This document shows, in pieces, positions 1 to 13,875 of a stretch of 64,000 nt of DNA. How positions within the stretch are numbered: the first letter of the stretch is position 1; each line of letters begins with the position of its first letter. This DNA is from Setoptus koraiensis (taxonomy: Eukaryota > Arthropoda), in NCBI GenBank assembly GCA_048013815.1, contig CM106585.1, positions 868,001-932,000 on the forward strand. The letters are read 5' to 3'. Both the position numbers and the translations under genes were made by a program. The notes under the pieces were generated by a model. The model saw nothing but the letters and a program-made list of their open reading frames with translations, had not been told where the DNA came from and did not search any database.

Positions 1-771
1 TTTCACAAGTCAGTTAGATGTCGATTAATAATGCCAATTGATGAAGTTTTGAATTTCATATTTTGAAAAAAAGCGCAAACTGATATGAAATGATCAGACT
101 GACCGATTTAGAGCGGCAAGCAGGTGAACGGGGCGACCAATTCGAACATTCTGAACTCACAGAAACGGGCCGCGGATGTTTTCGCCGCACCGATTGTGTT
201 TTGCTCAACAAGAATGGGCAGAATAAAGCGACAGAATAAACTTGATATGATCGCAATCAACTGACACCTAGGCACGCAGTAAAGTTGTAAATGAAACGAC
301 GAGATTTTTGTTCGCGAGATCACGTTTGTCTAAACACGTTTAGATGATGCTAGATGACAGAGATAATGATGGCGCATTTTAGTTGTTGTGTCGATTGTAG
401 CCATGCGATAAGAGCAAAAAATAGAGCAGCTTTCTGGTGGCAGCTCGAATCGATGCAGCACCAGCTATCACAAAGCAGACAGAGTGGAAGTGGGTGCCAT
501 ACAGGGAAATAGGGAGAGAGAGAGAGAGGGAGACTGAGGGGAAATTGAATAGTAGAGGAGGCTGATGATATTAAGCAAGTTACTTAATTAAGTGGCTAGA
601 TTGGCTTGCCGATTGTGAGCTCTGACTTGGCATCATCACTGTCTGACTGGCTATTTATAACTTGCACTGGGTGTCGCGCGTCACGTTGCTGAGAGAGGAG
701 CGTCATTAGCGGGCCGTTATGTAACCGACGCACAAAACGTAATCGAGTGACGGCTCAAAACACCGTTATTC

Positions 772-811
772 GCCCACTCAAACTCTGGCGAGCCCACTCA
801 AACTCTGGCGA
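772..811. repeat. Two-copy 20-bp tandem repeat
   Basis: The unit GCCCACTCAAACTCTGGCGA occurs twice head to tail without mismatch, which points to a recent duplication by slippage or unequal exchange. Confidence 0.9.
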
Positions 812-841
812 GCCGCCCCAAACCCAGCTGAACCTGGCCAG

Positions 842-878
842 ACACACACACAGGCACGGGTGTGTGTGTGTGTGTGTG
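842..878. repeat. CA tract facing a TG tract (potential cruciform)
   Basis: An AC run of 11 bases is followed after eight bases by a TG run of 18. The two are mutually complementary and could fold into a hairpin with a very short loop; each is also a Z-DNA-prone alternating tract. Confidence 0.85.
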
Positions 879-1259
879 CGGGGTGCTGTCAAGAAGGCAG
901 CGAGTTTAAGTTCATTTCCATAGATGATATATATCCGATTGAGTTTATCCAAGGGCCGAGTTTATGCGACCCGGCAAGCAGTGAAAACTTTTTCTGTCGA
1001 CTGGCACGCCGGTTGTTGTTGTGATGGTTGAGATGGGGCCCATTCACTAGCAATATCTCTGTCGCTGTCTGTTTGCTGCTCGGTTGCTAGTTGTCCGTCA
1101 CTTGGTGCTGGCGGGCCCCTCCGAAGCAATCCAATGCGACTCGCATTATGCCAGCCAATGCAATCTAATGCAGCCAGTTGCAGTAAATTAGATATGCTAT
1201 TTGTTTGGCTCATGTTGCTCAACTCATGTTGAAATTCATGCCAATTGCAAGAATTTGAG

Positions 1260-1262
<3 letters not shown>

Positions 1263-1295
<33 letters not shown>

Positions 1296-1324
1296 ATAAT
1301 CTGACAGAAACACACACACAAACA
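1263..1324. repeat. CA microsatellites
   Basis: A 28-bp CA run at 1263-1290 is followed by a shorter CA run near 1310-1324. Confidence 0.95.
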
Positions 1325-1593
1325 ATATGATAATGAGCTGGCTATCCACAAGTATTATCAACTATAAACACTATTGTGTAACACTCACACTCTACACTAT
1401 CTGCCATTGAAATCTGTACTGCGAATAGTGATAACACCACTGATATAAATCTACTCTACGCTGTCAATCCAGTTACGTAACAACGCACGCGGTTGCGGGG
1501 GCGGGCGCGGGCCAAGGGTCAAACAGACATCTCGCCACTGGCGCTATCTCCGCTACTGGCCACTCAAAGCGATACCATCTCTCCCCCTCTCCC

Positions 1594-1608
1594 CTCTCTC
1601 TCTCTCTC
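1594..1608. repeat. CT microsatellite
   Basis: A short pure CT run inside a wider pyrimidine-rich stretch. Confidence 0.8.
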
Positions 1609-2532
1609 GCTTGCCGCCGAGGGGGCCCCAAATTTATCACGGCAACAACAGATCTGTATCAACACAACACGCAGCACAACAGAAAATAGCTATTTACAGT
1701 TAGTCACAAGAGAGATTTCAATCATTCTGATAGCGAGCCCATTCTCGTAGTGGCATTGGCGGGATTAACAAGTGTTATGTTGCCAGCTTGTGGGGCCTTA
1801 ATTAGATCCACTGTGAGGCTGACTGGTGGAGAGTGCGGAAACTGTGATTTCACAATCACAACTGTTTGATTGTGCCAATTCAATTGCGCAAACGACAATC
1901 GCTTAACAGTTACAATACGCTCGATATTAATAGTTTGGACGCTTACGCTTAATTGGCATACACTCTACAGTTTGTATCAGCCAGTCTCAAGGATATAAAC
2001 ACTAGACGGATAAACGCACAACTGATATACACATGCAATACACATTGTGTATATACGTTGTGTATGTACGTTGTTTGTACTCATTGTAGATGCACTGACA
2101 GCGATTAACAATGGCACCATTTAATACGCACCACTGACTTGTGAATATTCTTATGAATACCATGATAGATTGTGTGCTCCTCATTTGCCTATTTCGTATA
2201 CACGATACTGTATGATACCGTATGATGCATCCCGACTAGCCAGCTCGAATATTCAGGTACGAGTTGAGCGCAAATCGTGAATAGTAAATGAGCTTGAATG
2301 TGGCCAGTGGGATTGCAAATTGTTTGCAATTGAATATTCACAGTCCGACGCAACCAATCTCATGTGGGGGCCCCCAGACCGGACACGCATCCTCTACTGG
2401 TGCGGGCCGAGAAAATTTCATTTGTCGGGACCAAACGTTCACTGACCGCAATGCTCAGCATGGGTCAAGCGAGCAACCTTTGAATGATCGAGTTTGGTTG
2501 CGACAATCTGCCACTTGGGCCTCTCTCAAACT

Positions 2533-2587
2533 ATTGGCTCGAACGATTGGCTCGAACGATTGGCTCAAATGATTGGCTCAAATGATT
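2533..2587. repeat. 13-bp minisatellite
   Basis: Four units of ATTGGCTCGAACG / ATTGGCTCAAATG. The first two units match each other exactly and so do the last two, so the array probably grew by successive duplication of neighbouring units. Confidence 0.9.
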
Positions 2588-2994
2588 TGGCTCCAAAAAT
2601 CATTGGCGATATCTGGTGCAGAGAGCGCGAATGAGCTCGACAGTGTGCAAGAATGTGTGTGGATGTGACACCGTTTGAGAGTAGCAGTGGCATCGAGTGA
2701 GTCCTATGGCCGATAATCTATTGAGGCCCGCGACAAATTGTGGCTCGCTTCTATCAATACCCTGGGGCAGCTTATTTTTGGAAACCATTAGCCTGTTTTG
2801 CTGCGTTGCCAGTGTGACCACCAAACATCAAATCAAACACCAAAACGAATAGCGTTGTTTGTGTGTTTACACACATTTCATGTTGTCCATGTTATATTCA
2901 TGTTTATAGAGGCCAATATAACAACAAGACATTGGCTACATGGGTAATGCGGCCGCGGGCTGCTTGACAAGTCGGCCGGTCAGCAACTGGCGAC

Positions 2995-3012
2995 ACAACA
3001 ACAACAACACCG

Positions 3013-3109
<97 letters not shown>

Positions 3110-3110
3110 C
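2995..3110. repeat. CAA microsatellite, about 33 units
   Basis: Uninterrupted CAA from 3012 to 3110, with a few more units before a CCG interruption. It yields poly-Asn, poly-Thr or poly-Val open frames, which I treat as artefacts. Confidence 0.97.
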
Positions 3111-3848
3111 GCTTGTATGGGTAACAGCTGTTGTAATTAAACGTGACAACGCCAACAGCAACTAGAACAGATTGACATAGAGGCGCCCAAATGAGATATA
3201 TGTTGTTGTTGCATAATATGTGTGCGGTCTATGGTCAACAAGCATGCCCAGTAACAACAACAACAACGACAACAGCATATGGTGGGCGATGGTCAGCGTT
3301 TGCAGTCGTTTTCAATTAGGCTGCCAGCCATGAATCAGTGCTGCAAATGGGCAAAATGGGCCGCACGGCCAAAAGAGGCCAAACCGGTCAAACGGGCACC
3401 CGTTTGCCCGTTGGCCAATAATGACACTACTATCAAGTCGCCACTAATGTAACACAATGTAAATATGTCAAAATTGCTAATTGTCGAGCTGTTCCCACAA
3501 CAACAACAACACACACACACACACATACTGCAAGCAAGCTCGCCGCTGTGCTCGCAATCAGCTCGGAATCAGGCAAATGGATTATCATCAAATGGAAAGT
3601 GGAGAATTAGTTTAATTCGTAGGCTCCTTATGAATGCGATTGCGACTATTGGGGCCACTGGTGGCGCCCGTTTTGTCGGCAGCGGGCAACACGAGCTGGC
3701 TGGCACCACTGGCCCCAATGGCGGCAAATCAGGGCGCGTCGTCAGGAGAAGAAATGTCAATTTGTCAAATCTAATCATTCATTGAGCCGCACATGCCGCC
3801 ACAGCTGCCTCTCAAACAGCTCGCTGCCGGGAACTGGCTGTTGCGCAA

Positions 3849-3924
3849 CAGCCCAATATCTAGCCCAATATCCAGCCTAATATCCAGCCTAATATCCAGC
3901 CTAATATCTGGCCTAATATCCAGC
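3849..3924. repeat. 12-bp minisatellite
   Basis: About six units of CAGCCTAATATC with C/T and CA/TG variants, ending in a partial unit. Confidence 0.9.
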
Positions 3925-4053
3925 AATCCTAATAGCCAGCAGGGCCGGCCAGCACCAGTAATTAGTTGCTTGGCCAGTTGGTTCGGACTAAGCTCGTTAG
4001 CGCGCTGAGCCGGCCACTCGAGTCGACGGCCTCATTTGAGCCGCTATTTGAGC

Positions 4054-4111
4054 TGTTGTTGTTGGCCGGTTGTTGTTGGCCGGTTGTTGCTGGCCGGTTG
4101 TTGCTGGCCGG
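4054..4111. repeat. 15-bp GGCCGG-TTG minisatellite
   Basis: Units of GGCCGGTTGTTGTTG and its TTGCTG variant, repeated about three and a half times. Confidence 0.85.
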
Positions 4112-6374
4112 TCGGGCCCCACGCAAAGGGCAACACAAAACTGGATCCAGCTAGCACACAAGCGAACAGCCAGAAATAAGGCGCTGACAATCGCGCACAA
4201 TTCATTCATTTGGCCAGCGAGCGCCTTCGTGACACCAACGAGATATTTATAAAGGCAACGAAAGGAGGCCAGTCCGACGAAATTCGACACTTGCTCGCCA
4301 TCGATTGGCCCACTGCAGACATGCGCGAGAAGGGCGTGACACTACAGTGGGACCGCAGTAGTGCCCCAGTAGTACCCGGCAGTACCCCAGTAGTGCTAGT
4401 ATTATACTGGCTAGTAGTTGGCAGTATTACCGCACTAGTTTGCCCACAACAAGTGTTGGGCCCATTCGATTGTGTGGGCCCCATTAGAGAGAAAGAGCAA
4501 GATTAATTGTTTCGTCTAGTTTCGTGTCGTGTCGTTTCTTTTTTTCTGCACGCGGCCGCTTTTTCTCTCACCAAACCTAACCAGACCAAACAACTGGCCA
4601 ATGGCTGGTTGGTGAGCATTGAAAATGGCCCTCGTTGAGCGTGAGTCGATACTTGACCAGTAACCGCTATAACCAAAACGCGAAATTTGAGGCGCCCAAA
4701 GCAGACACTGGAAGCCAGACAAAATACGTGCCCGTAAAAGTGTAGGTGGTATCAAATTGATTTGACGGCCAGCGCAAATGTGTCCGCTATTACATAGTAT
4801 TGTAATGAGTGGATGCGTTCGGATAAACCTAAACCAATTTATTCACTGATCAATATAGATACTGGCGCCTCATCCAGCCAGCTTATTCGCTACACAACAG
4901 AGTAGCCTGTCACACGGGCACTACCTACAATGGGCCCAATGACACTGCTGACTGTAGCTGGTCAGTGATTGGGGACACACAAACGCAATACAAAGTGAGT
5001 GGCTCGTTATATACATTCGATATACTTTGTTGCACTTTGTTATACAATGATGGGGCCACTTTGCAACTACACTCACCGCTGTGGATATCCGACTCGATGT
5101 GGCCCATTGTGCCGATGCCCATTTCAATTCGATGCCGTTTTCAGCGCATCTTTTGGGCACATTTGGGCTCTTTTGCGAGTGGCCAAGATCATCGAGCGGC
5201 ACACAGTCAATCAGGCAATAGAAAATATCGGTGGGTGTAATTTTCGGTTGGCACATTAACGATGACACGAAATGAGACAATTTCCATCGGCGATTTCGCC
5301 TCGGCGCGATTTACCTGACCTCGGCATGGCTGCATGTTTCGGGTTACAGTTTGGTGCATTATGGTTGCAGCTTGCAAGAAAAAGCTTTCCAAAAAGCGAG
5401 CCAAAACGAACCAAAAAGAAGCGCTACTAACGATGAGCGGGCTGCAACCAGAAAAAGCGTCTCTCGTTGTGGCTTCTTTTTCTCATCTATTTGCCATTTG
5501 CTCTTGTGCTGGCCGAACTTGAAACTACTCACACAATAGACGACAGTTGCAATGTTGGCTGCACTATCCAATATTTATCAGTTGGCATCTTTGTGCAACT
5601 TGTGAACTATTGTTTATCCATATGCAAACACATGTGGATGCGCATAGATAGTGATGCAATTCACCTGAGACTAAGTGTGCGCATTCACCTGTCAGTGTTG
5701 CACTCTTTGCCATTTGCATCCGGCTTCGTTGCTCTTGCTCGTGCTCGTGCTCGTGTTGTTGTTGGCTTGTCGTGGATAGGGAATAAACTGAGCTGCAGAA
5801 ATTCATTGCAATGTTTGTAGCGGCAGCCATGTCAGAATACACTGTTAGCGCACACTTGCGCTAAATGTGAATTGACCCATTTTTGGCCCATTTTTATTTT
5901 CTTTCCAGTTGATAATGATTTTCTCTCTTTTCTCTTATTTTCTTTTATTTTCTTTCTCTCCTTTTCTGTGTCGTGCCAACACACTCGCTTGCTCGAGTCG
6001 ATTTGTGTGATTCGCCAGCGAGCGAGCAAGATCAACACGCTAGCTGTTGACCTATCTCACTGGCTGGCTGGCTCATCTTTAGATTAGACGATATTAGCGC
6101 TCTCTTGAGGGGCCCGCCGATGGGCGAACGAGCGAACCAACAAAGAGTGTCGACACACACTGGCTCGTGGTGATTGTGATGGTGATCAGACTAGATAGGC
6201 GACAAAACTCGTTGCTGAGCAAACTTGAGCCGACCCCAAAATTAGCCAGCCAAGTGGCTTAGTTATGAGCTTAACTGGCGCAGTTTCGCAGCCTCCGATC
6301 ATAAGAGAGCCCCAGTTGCAGCGATAGAAAGACAATAATCAACTTTTTGTCGTGCCATCTCGCCCAATAGCTCA

Positions 6375-6404
6375 CTGGCTGGCTGGCTGGCTGGCTGGCT
6401 GGCT
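6375..6404. repeat. GGCT tetranucleotide repeat
   Basis: Seven or so GGCT units, followed by a degenerate GGCTGGTTGGCC / GGTCGG stretch to about 6475. Confidence 0.9.
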
Positions 6405-8477
6405 CGACTGGCTCGGCTGCTTGTCTAGATGGCTGGTTGGCCGGTCAGTTGGTCGGTCGGTCGGTTGGCCGGCTGGCGAGTTAATTGAAGCGAAATGAAA
6501 ACAGTAAATTATACGGCCACGAGGGCTCCGTTTATCTGCCGTTATTGCCAGCCACTGCTGGCGCCTAGGCCATTCCATTCACTATAAAACTGAATAAAAA
6601 TGCCCTAGGTACTACTAGAGGACAAGCTTTGTTGGTTGGCGCCCATTGGTGCATTGGGGCACACGGTCTGTTGATACTATCAACTTGATAGGGCCAACTG
6701 GTTGTGCGAGCCGCCGATTGCCAGCCGGCAAACAACGATAATTACCAAAACAATCACGAAGCCAGCCTAACTGCATATGCCTAAACAGTGCACTATTTGT
6801 TTGATTGCTGCCATGTTTGATTGTAGGGGCCGTGGCTGGATGACCGGGCCGCACTGACCGACTTGCAATGGCCGCTTACTGGCCGCTTATTGCATTAATG
6901 GTTGCAGTAACGGGTAGACGGGTACACGCATTGCTGGTATTTTTGCCAGGTATCGGGCACACTCATTTGCCAGAATGTGGGCGCCAGACAGCGAGCAATA
7001 ATTAGTTCAATGTCGCGTGTATAACTGTCTATACTATTGTGCACTGTTGTGCACTGTTGTCCAGTGCTCATCACTGCTGACCAGTGCTGACCAGTGCTGA
7101 CCAGTCTTGTCCAGTGTTGTCATCGGGTCGCTTGTGCTTGAGCTCGCCAGCGACAAATACACGCCAAATTGACGACAAATGATAAAGGGACAAACGTTTT
7201 CTTGATGACCCAACACGCAGCAGCAGGTATCAATCGGACTGACTGGCACTGGCAGCAATTAGGTGTGCGTCAGATAAAAGATGGTCCAATGGTATCTAAC
7301 GGTAAGTTGCGTAATACCGTGCACACAGTGCATACAACAGTGCTGCAGTGTTGACTGTTTGGGCCAAGCACAAGATAACAGGTAGCCACGCATGACATTA
7401 TGAATAGTAATGATGGTGCAAATGCCATTAGGTTTATATGACAGATATGTACAGTTATTTGAGACAACATTGACAATTGCGAATGAGAGTTGTCAGAGTG
7501 AGGCATCACAATTGTTGTTGTCACCAATGTTGTTGTAACTGCCTACTCGAGTCACAGATGGCGCTCGCAAATCGTGTTGTATTGGTCAGTGGTAACTCGG
7601 AACCGGTTAGCTGCTTACTCACCTGATTGAGCCAGACATTGGTGGTCATCATTTGATTTTTCATATTCTGTGTAGTGTCATGAGCATTGCAATGTGTTGT
7701 TTAATTGTGATGAAGAGCGAGGGCGAGAGAGGGGAGAGAAAGGGAGACCGTGACACAAAGAGACAGGGAGACAAAGAGAAAGAGAAAGGGAGACGGAATG
7801 AGATTAGAGATTGATAATAATAGTAATGATAATGATATCAAGAGCTAGTTGCGTGTGCACGATTGGCTGGCTCACAGAGATACGAATCAATCAAACAAAA
7901 ACGCGAGCATCAGTGGACGGACCCGTGGGGGTAATAATTTTGATTGCGCCCAATTGAACAGTAAATCATTCTGTTATTTTCATTCATTAAAAAGTATGCC
8001 AAGAGATAATATAAGAGGATTAAGATTAACTTTTGCCAACTGGCCAACAGCAGTCAGTTCCAGTAGAGCCGGCACAAGGGCAACTGGCTGCCAATCTGGG
8101 TAGCGCGATCTGGGTAGCGCGATCTGGGTAGCAATTTGGGTAATTCATCTTTTGGCACGAGCCCAGATAGAGGCAGCAGCAGCAGCCTGCAAATTGCATT
8201 GCAACTGGCAGCTCGGTGAAGATAAGATAAAAGATATGGCGCACAGGTGAAGCTAGCTGGCAACATTGTTCATGGGTGACAGTGGCAGTGGCAGCGGATT
8301 GATATTAGCTGCAACAGCGGCGCCAACAATATTGGATACACAATATTTGTTTGTTTGTTTGAGAGCTGCTGCTTGCTCCCTTGCTCACCCGCCAGCCTGT
8401 ACAGTAACAGTGACAGTAACGGTAACAGTTACCCAATACAAACAAAGTTGCTTGTGTCATCAATGGAGCCGCTATAT

Positions 8478-8606
8478 CGGAGGCCGCCTATCAGAGGCCG
8501 CCTATCCGAGGCCGCCTATCCGAGGCCGCCTATCCGAGGCCGCCTATCTGAGGCCGCCTATCTGAACCAGACTATCTGAGCCAGACTATCTGCGCCAGAC
8601 TGTATC
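8478..8606. repeat. 14-bp minisatellite, nine units
   Basis: Six units close to CCGAGGCCGCCTAT followed by three diverged units close to CTGAGCCAGACTAT. One of four period-14 arrays in the first 42 kb. Confidence 0.92.
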
Positions 8607-10234
8607 TGAGGCAATTTTTGCCTAGCACTGTCACTGTCACTGTCAGCCTATGTGACCTGCCATTATCCAATAATATCCAGTCAGCAGGCAACTTTGTCTG
8701 TGGCAGCTCGGCCAGCTCGGCAAGCATGATGTGATTTTATTGGTGACATTGGTAGCAATGGGATTATTTGGGTAGCGTTAGTTGGCACTAGTTATGGCGC
8801 CACGATGAATCTATCACGTCAGATCGTCTATCGTCGGAGTCAGTGTCTGACGTGCGCTGGCAAGAGCTGTTTTGAGTGGCATCGAGAGTCTCTGATTGAG
8901 AGAAAACTGTTTCTCGGTGCACATTATTGTCATTTTCAATTGTTTCCGCTGCTAACAATTGCGCGCAATAACGACAAGCAACGGCAACACCGACAAGCCG
9001 AACAGAACCCAACTGAACCCAACCGAACCCAACCAAACCGAAAAGGTATGCTCGTCGATTTCGAAGGGCTGCTGGCAAGTTTCGCCAGTGTCGCACTCAT
9101 CCAAGTGTCGATGCTCGAGAGGCCCCCGTTAGAGCCACCAGCACACAAACAGCTGCCGTTGTGAGGCCGTGAGCAGCTGCCGTGTCAGGGGCCCCAGCCC
9201 CAGCCCCATCCACTTATACAAACACTACACAACAATAAAGCGCTTTATTATTGATACAAGTTTTTGCTTCGATGATCGGCTACAACTGGCGCTAGTTGCG
9301 TAATTGATGCCAGATTGTGCCCCTTCGTTCGTTCGGGTCATGGCGCCTCTCGAGACAGCCATGTCACCATTTGACGAAGCTCTCACTATCTGACAACAGT
9401 GCGCCAATCACAATTGCCCACAAGTGCACAGTATAGAGCCGGCTAGACGAGCCAGCTAAAACAAATGTGCTTTAGGCAAACTAATTATACTAATTATGTG
9501 ATTCAGACTATCAGACAAGTATGATTAATCTTTCTGATTAATGAGAATCGCTCTCTCCAAGTGTGTGGGTGTTGCACTATACATCGGTACGCATATCGGT
9601 TATATGATAGATATTTGAGCAAAATCAGCAGCAACATCATAACGTGTACAATGCGCTCGTGCGATAATGCTCGCCCGCCATTCCAATAATATGCATATAT
9701 CACGCTACAAATTGTTTTATAAATCACTTAACAATTCCCCTCACTAACGACGCCAGCAGTATTATTATGGCAAGTTAGTTTAGTCAATCAGTTGCCAGGA
9801 CTGGCGAGCTTGTGCGCCAGTTGACTCAATCCTAATCGAGTTCTAATTCTAAGCTGTTGTTGTCGCTGCTGTTGCTGTTGCTGTTGCCGTTGCTGTTATA
9901 TTAACATGATGATGATAATGGAAAAGATAGAGCGAGTGAGTTTTTTTAGCGCTTGTCAATTGTTTCCAATTACAATATCCTCGTTACTCCAGTTGGCCCA
10001 CATTACATAACGAGCTGCCAAGTCGCTGCCAGTGGCTGCTCGTGGCTGCTCATGGCTGCCAGTCGAGTAGTCTGGCTGCCAGTTGAAGGTCACCAGCCAT
10101 CCGGCCGACACTGCAGGCTTGTTAGAGATTTAGTGAGATATGCTCTAAACTGGCTGGCTGGCTGGCTGGCGAATCAATAGATTAGAAATGGGGGCCCCAC
10201 TTGAGTTTGCTCTAATTCACTCTCTTCACTCTGT

Positions 10235-10320
10235 GCCAGCCAGTCAGCCAACCAGTCAGCCAACCAGTCAGCCAGCCAGCCAGCCAGCCGGCCAACCAGC
10301 CAGCCAACCAGCCAGCCAGT
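10235..10320. repeat. CAGC / CAACCAGT repeat tract
   Basis: Degenerate tetranucleotide array (CAGC with CAACCAGT variants). Its minus-strand reading gives an artefactual GWLAGWL-type frame. Confidence 0.9.
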
Positions 10321-10890
10321 GACTGCAAACTGCGGCAAACTCCGCCGACGCCAACGAGATGGATGGCGGATGAGATTGAGCGAACACACAGCCAGCCAGA
10401 CGCCGAGCAGTGGGGGCCCACCTGAGGGTTCGGCAAGCTCGTTGGGTTGTTGTTGTCGTCGTTTGCGATAAAGTCGATTATTCGCATCGATGATCACATT
10501 GTAGTCGGGCACGTTTTACGTGACTCGCTGCCTGCTATCTAGCCAGTGTACTCATTCTCTGGCGAGCTCTATCTCGGGCTTGCAACTGTCGCTGACACCC
10601 TCTACCGCCGCCAGCAACATCAGCGCCATGAGAGGTAGCGGCCTCCTCGGGCACTCGCTGGCACCTTTGACACAGGCAGCTTATAGAGAAAGTGTGTTTA
10701 AATAGTCTAGTTGTGAGTATCACTAGTCTGCTGACACTTTCTACCTCTAAGCTCCGACGCTGCAATCTATCCAGCCAGCTACTTTGACTAGCACCACTGG
10801 CGACTACTACTTGACTAGGTGCGCTTATCTCTCAATAAAGTATCCGCTTATCCTTTTAGAAAAGAAAAAGAAGTTGCAACATGCAGCAAT

Positions 10891-10954
10891 ATCTGATCGG
10901 ATCTGATCGGATCAGATCGGATCAGATCAGGGGAGATCAGATCAGATCAGATCA
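10891..10954. repeat. GATCA/GATCG-type pentanucleotide repeat
   Basis: Clustered GATC sites in units such as GATCG and GATCA, with further units near 11008-11032. Confidence 0.85.
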
Positions 10955-11332
10955 AAACGTGTCCAATGCAATCGCGCGAGATCACAATGAACACACAGAT
11001 TAGACGAGATCGGATCGTATCGGATCGGATCAACTCAAACTCAGCGGACAGGTAACCACTTCTAGTAGTTGCCGCCAGGTGAGCGACATGCCTTTTTTCA
11101 TGCTGATTTTGAAAAAATTCTGGCCCCGTTTTTGCTGTTTGGTCAGCTCAAAAATGCACAATTGGATACTTTGCTGGCCATTTTGTTGTTGTTGTTGTTG
11201 TATCCAGTGGCTGCATTTTAGTGGACTGGATACAACTGGTTTGCTTGGCATGTGCACGCTGTGTCGCAACTCGTGTGACAAACACATCTTACTCATGTCC
11301 GGTCGCTAGATTTATTCGCGCCACTCACGTCG

Positions 11333-11419
11333 GCAACAGCAACGGCAACAACAGCAACAACAACAGCAGCAACAACAACAACGACAGCAGCAACAACAAC
11401 AACAACAACAACAACAACA
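11333..11419. repeat. CAA/CAG trinucleotide tract
   Basis: Imperfect CAA/CAG/CGG units ending in a pure CAA run. A TTG run in the opposite sense lies 130 bp upstream at 11181-11200. Confidence 0.93.
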
Positions 11420-13834
11420 TCGGCAATGGCGACATCAACGAGCACTGCCGACAAACAACTACAATATAATGGCAGAGAGAAACGGCGACTAGACAAATAG
11501 ATGGATATTCCTGCTTGCTGATTCCGCTGGTGAGGGTGGCGCTGTGGGTGCTTTGCATCAAATGTAAATGAGACTCGGCAAGCGCGAAACATTCCAATAT
11601 AAACAGCTAACAATATCTATCTAATATATTCAATCACATTGTTGCCAGCAACGATGAGGCGCCCACGACCAACAGAGATGATCTTATTTTTATACACCAT
11701 CTCATCTATTATGATATAGTTATAGCTGTGGCGACGTCAAATGAATACCTGCGCCACACGAGTTGCCAAGCTGCAGTTGTCGTCACTTTTTTGGGCGCCC
11801 ACATTCAATAAGATCGCTATCAGCATCCTACACACTGGCTGGCTGTGAGGCTGACTGTGAGGCTGGCGCTGCTGCTGGCGAAAATGCAGATGAAAAAATA
11901 TGTAAATATGTTTATTTTATATGTAATGGCGAGGCACAACGCGCTGGCAAACACAACACAACGTGATAACAACAAACAAAGTCAGTTTACCTTTAGCTTC
12001 AAGTTTTGTTCAAAATGTTTTAGGATTTTTGGGCCATCAATAGCAGCCAGGGATATGGTAGAAGCACGAGATAAGTCGCTTGGCCGTGCTTGCCAGGGCA
12101 ATTCTTTTGTGCGCGCCAAATTGTTTCCTTATATCCGAGACTCGGCTCGGGATTGAATTATCACTCGGTCAACAAATGCCTACACACACAAATCAAATCC
12201 GAGCCGCCGAGCCGCCGAGCCGATTCGCGCCCAGATATAACGCACACACTTGCCCAGATGATCTGAGCAAGTGAGTCGGATGAGTAAGTAAATAGCATCT
12301 TTTGTTTAGTGCCATCGGTCGGGCTAGACTGGTTCTTTCTTCGAAGCATCGCAGCATCGCCAAAGGTGGGCCCAGTGTTGCTCGCAATGCACAACACAAA
12401 CGGATAACGGAGCATCCCCAAGATTCATAATAGTATGAGTAGCTAAAATCGTGTTTGTTTGTTTACCAGGGAATAAGTTGAGCAAATGGCGTGTTTCGGT
12501 TGCACTTTGTCCATGCGATGTGTAGTTTCTTATCACTAAATCATTGCCAGCGATCACACACTGAATTAGATGAAGCCGGAAAAAATTAGACACACGACCA
12601 ACCGATAAACTGGCCATGCTCATTGAGCGACATTATCTCAATCTGATCAGATATAGCCTCGTTAGTGGCATATGCGCACATGAGGCCCCCGGCCGGCAAG
12701 CAACCACTTACGAGTTGAATTGGCACAGGATGCAACATGACACAAACGATAGGTAGCGAATCTATTATCTTCAATCTACCAGACAGACACAAATTTCGGC
12801 ATCGCCAATCATGTCATTTCTCACTCACACTTATACGCGCTTCTACACAACAGCGCCAACCAAATGAGGCCTTGTTTTCCAAACAAAAGCAACTCGTCCC
12901 CGTGCGAACCAATATCCATTTTTTCCCTTTCGTTCGGCTGATATTTGCCGAGACACTGTCACTTTATTCACAGTCTAAAGCTGAATTATTTGCATTCCCA
13001 AAATTGAAGATGCTGAACAACATTGGAGATTGAAATTCTTGCGCGACTTAAAGTGGGTCTGGCACCCTCTTTATGTCGTGCACCTTTGTTTATGTGAGCA
13101 CCTTTGTTCACTGCACTGTCTGGCTCAACATTTACAACGACTGAATCAATGAAAATATCTAAATTAGACGCCATTTCCAAGAAAAACAACTGCTCTCTTT
13201 GGCAGCAGACTTGCCTAGTTCTAGTCTCGTGCAATGCTTATCTTGAGAGTTTTTGTGCCATTAGACATCAGTTTGTGATCGATTTTTCGAAATTCTTCGC
13301 ACACAAGATGAGATCGCTTGATAAGAAGATGACAAGATTCAGACGAGATTCTCTGTGCATATGAGAAGCACTTCCGGGCCACAGGGGCAGATTTGTGTCG
13401 CCAGTAGTGGATCATTATTTTATGGACTTGTTAGATGCCGAGAGGGACGAATATCTTCATCGCTTGATCTTAAATGGTGCAAACGCATGTGCCATTGCAA
13501 TAGTTTTTGGGTCAGTGGCCGACCGGTCGAGCTAAGCGTCTGAAAAGTGATTTGCCGTTTTGTGAGACATTTCCAATCCAACAGGCGATAACATTGAGAA
13601 GATAAATCACGTTGATCGTGATAATCAGTTCTTTTTCACTTTATCGCAAATAGTCTATTTACTGATCTGAGCAGCAAATGATTCGGGCCAGTTGGGCATT
13701 GGCACGATCGGTATAGTATGAGAGAGGCGCCAATTGGAAAGTAGAGCACACGAGTTTAGTTGCAAAGTGCCCATCACCAAATAGAGGCGAGACGGGGCGA
13801 ATCTGTGGGTGGTCGTGGGCGAGAGATCAAAGTC

Positions 13835-13875
13835 TTCGAACTGGCCCCACAAACGCACTTTGGGGCCAGTTCGAA
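13835..13875. repeat. Perfect 15-bp hairpin
   Basis: TTCGAACTGGCCCCA at 13835-13849 is exactly complementary to 13861-13875, with an 11-nt loop. It has no T-run after it, and the stem is short for a pre-miRNA. Confidence 0.85.

Larger units (their letters stand above)
1..9200. other. Microsatellite-rich non-coding DNA, block 1
   Basis: No open frame here resembles a known protein; the frames are short and built from repeats. It holds CA/TG, CT, CAA and GGCT microsatellites and several 12-20 bp minisatellites listed separately. GC-only palindromes such as GGGCCC and GGCGCC recur. If the nicotinic receptor exon near 42.5 kb is real and transcribed leftwards, this block could be deep intron; that is inference. 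Confidence 0.6.

Noticed and set aside
2904-3161. Open frames rich in poly-Val, poly-Asn or poly-Leu over CAA/TTG tracts (also near 11.3, 17.9, 20.1, 25.2 and 31.1 kb)
   Set aside because: They are simple translations of trinucleotide repeats, open in several frames at once, with no flanking domain.
8478-8606. CRISPR-like array of short repeats
   Set aside because: Units of 14 bp abut directly without spacers; these are minisatellites in a eukaryotic genome.
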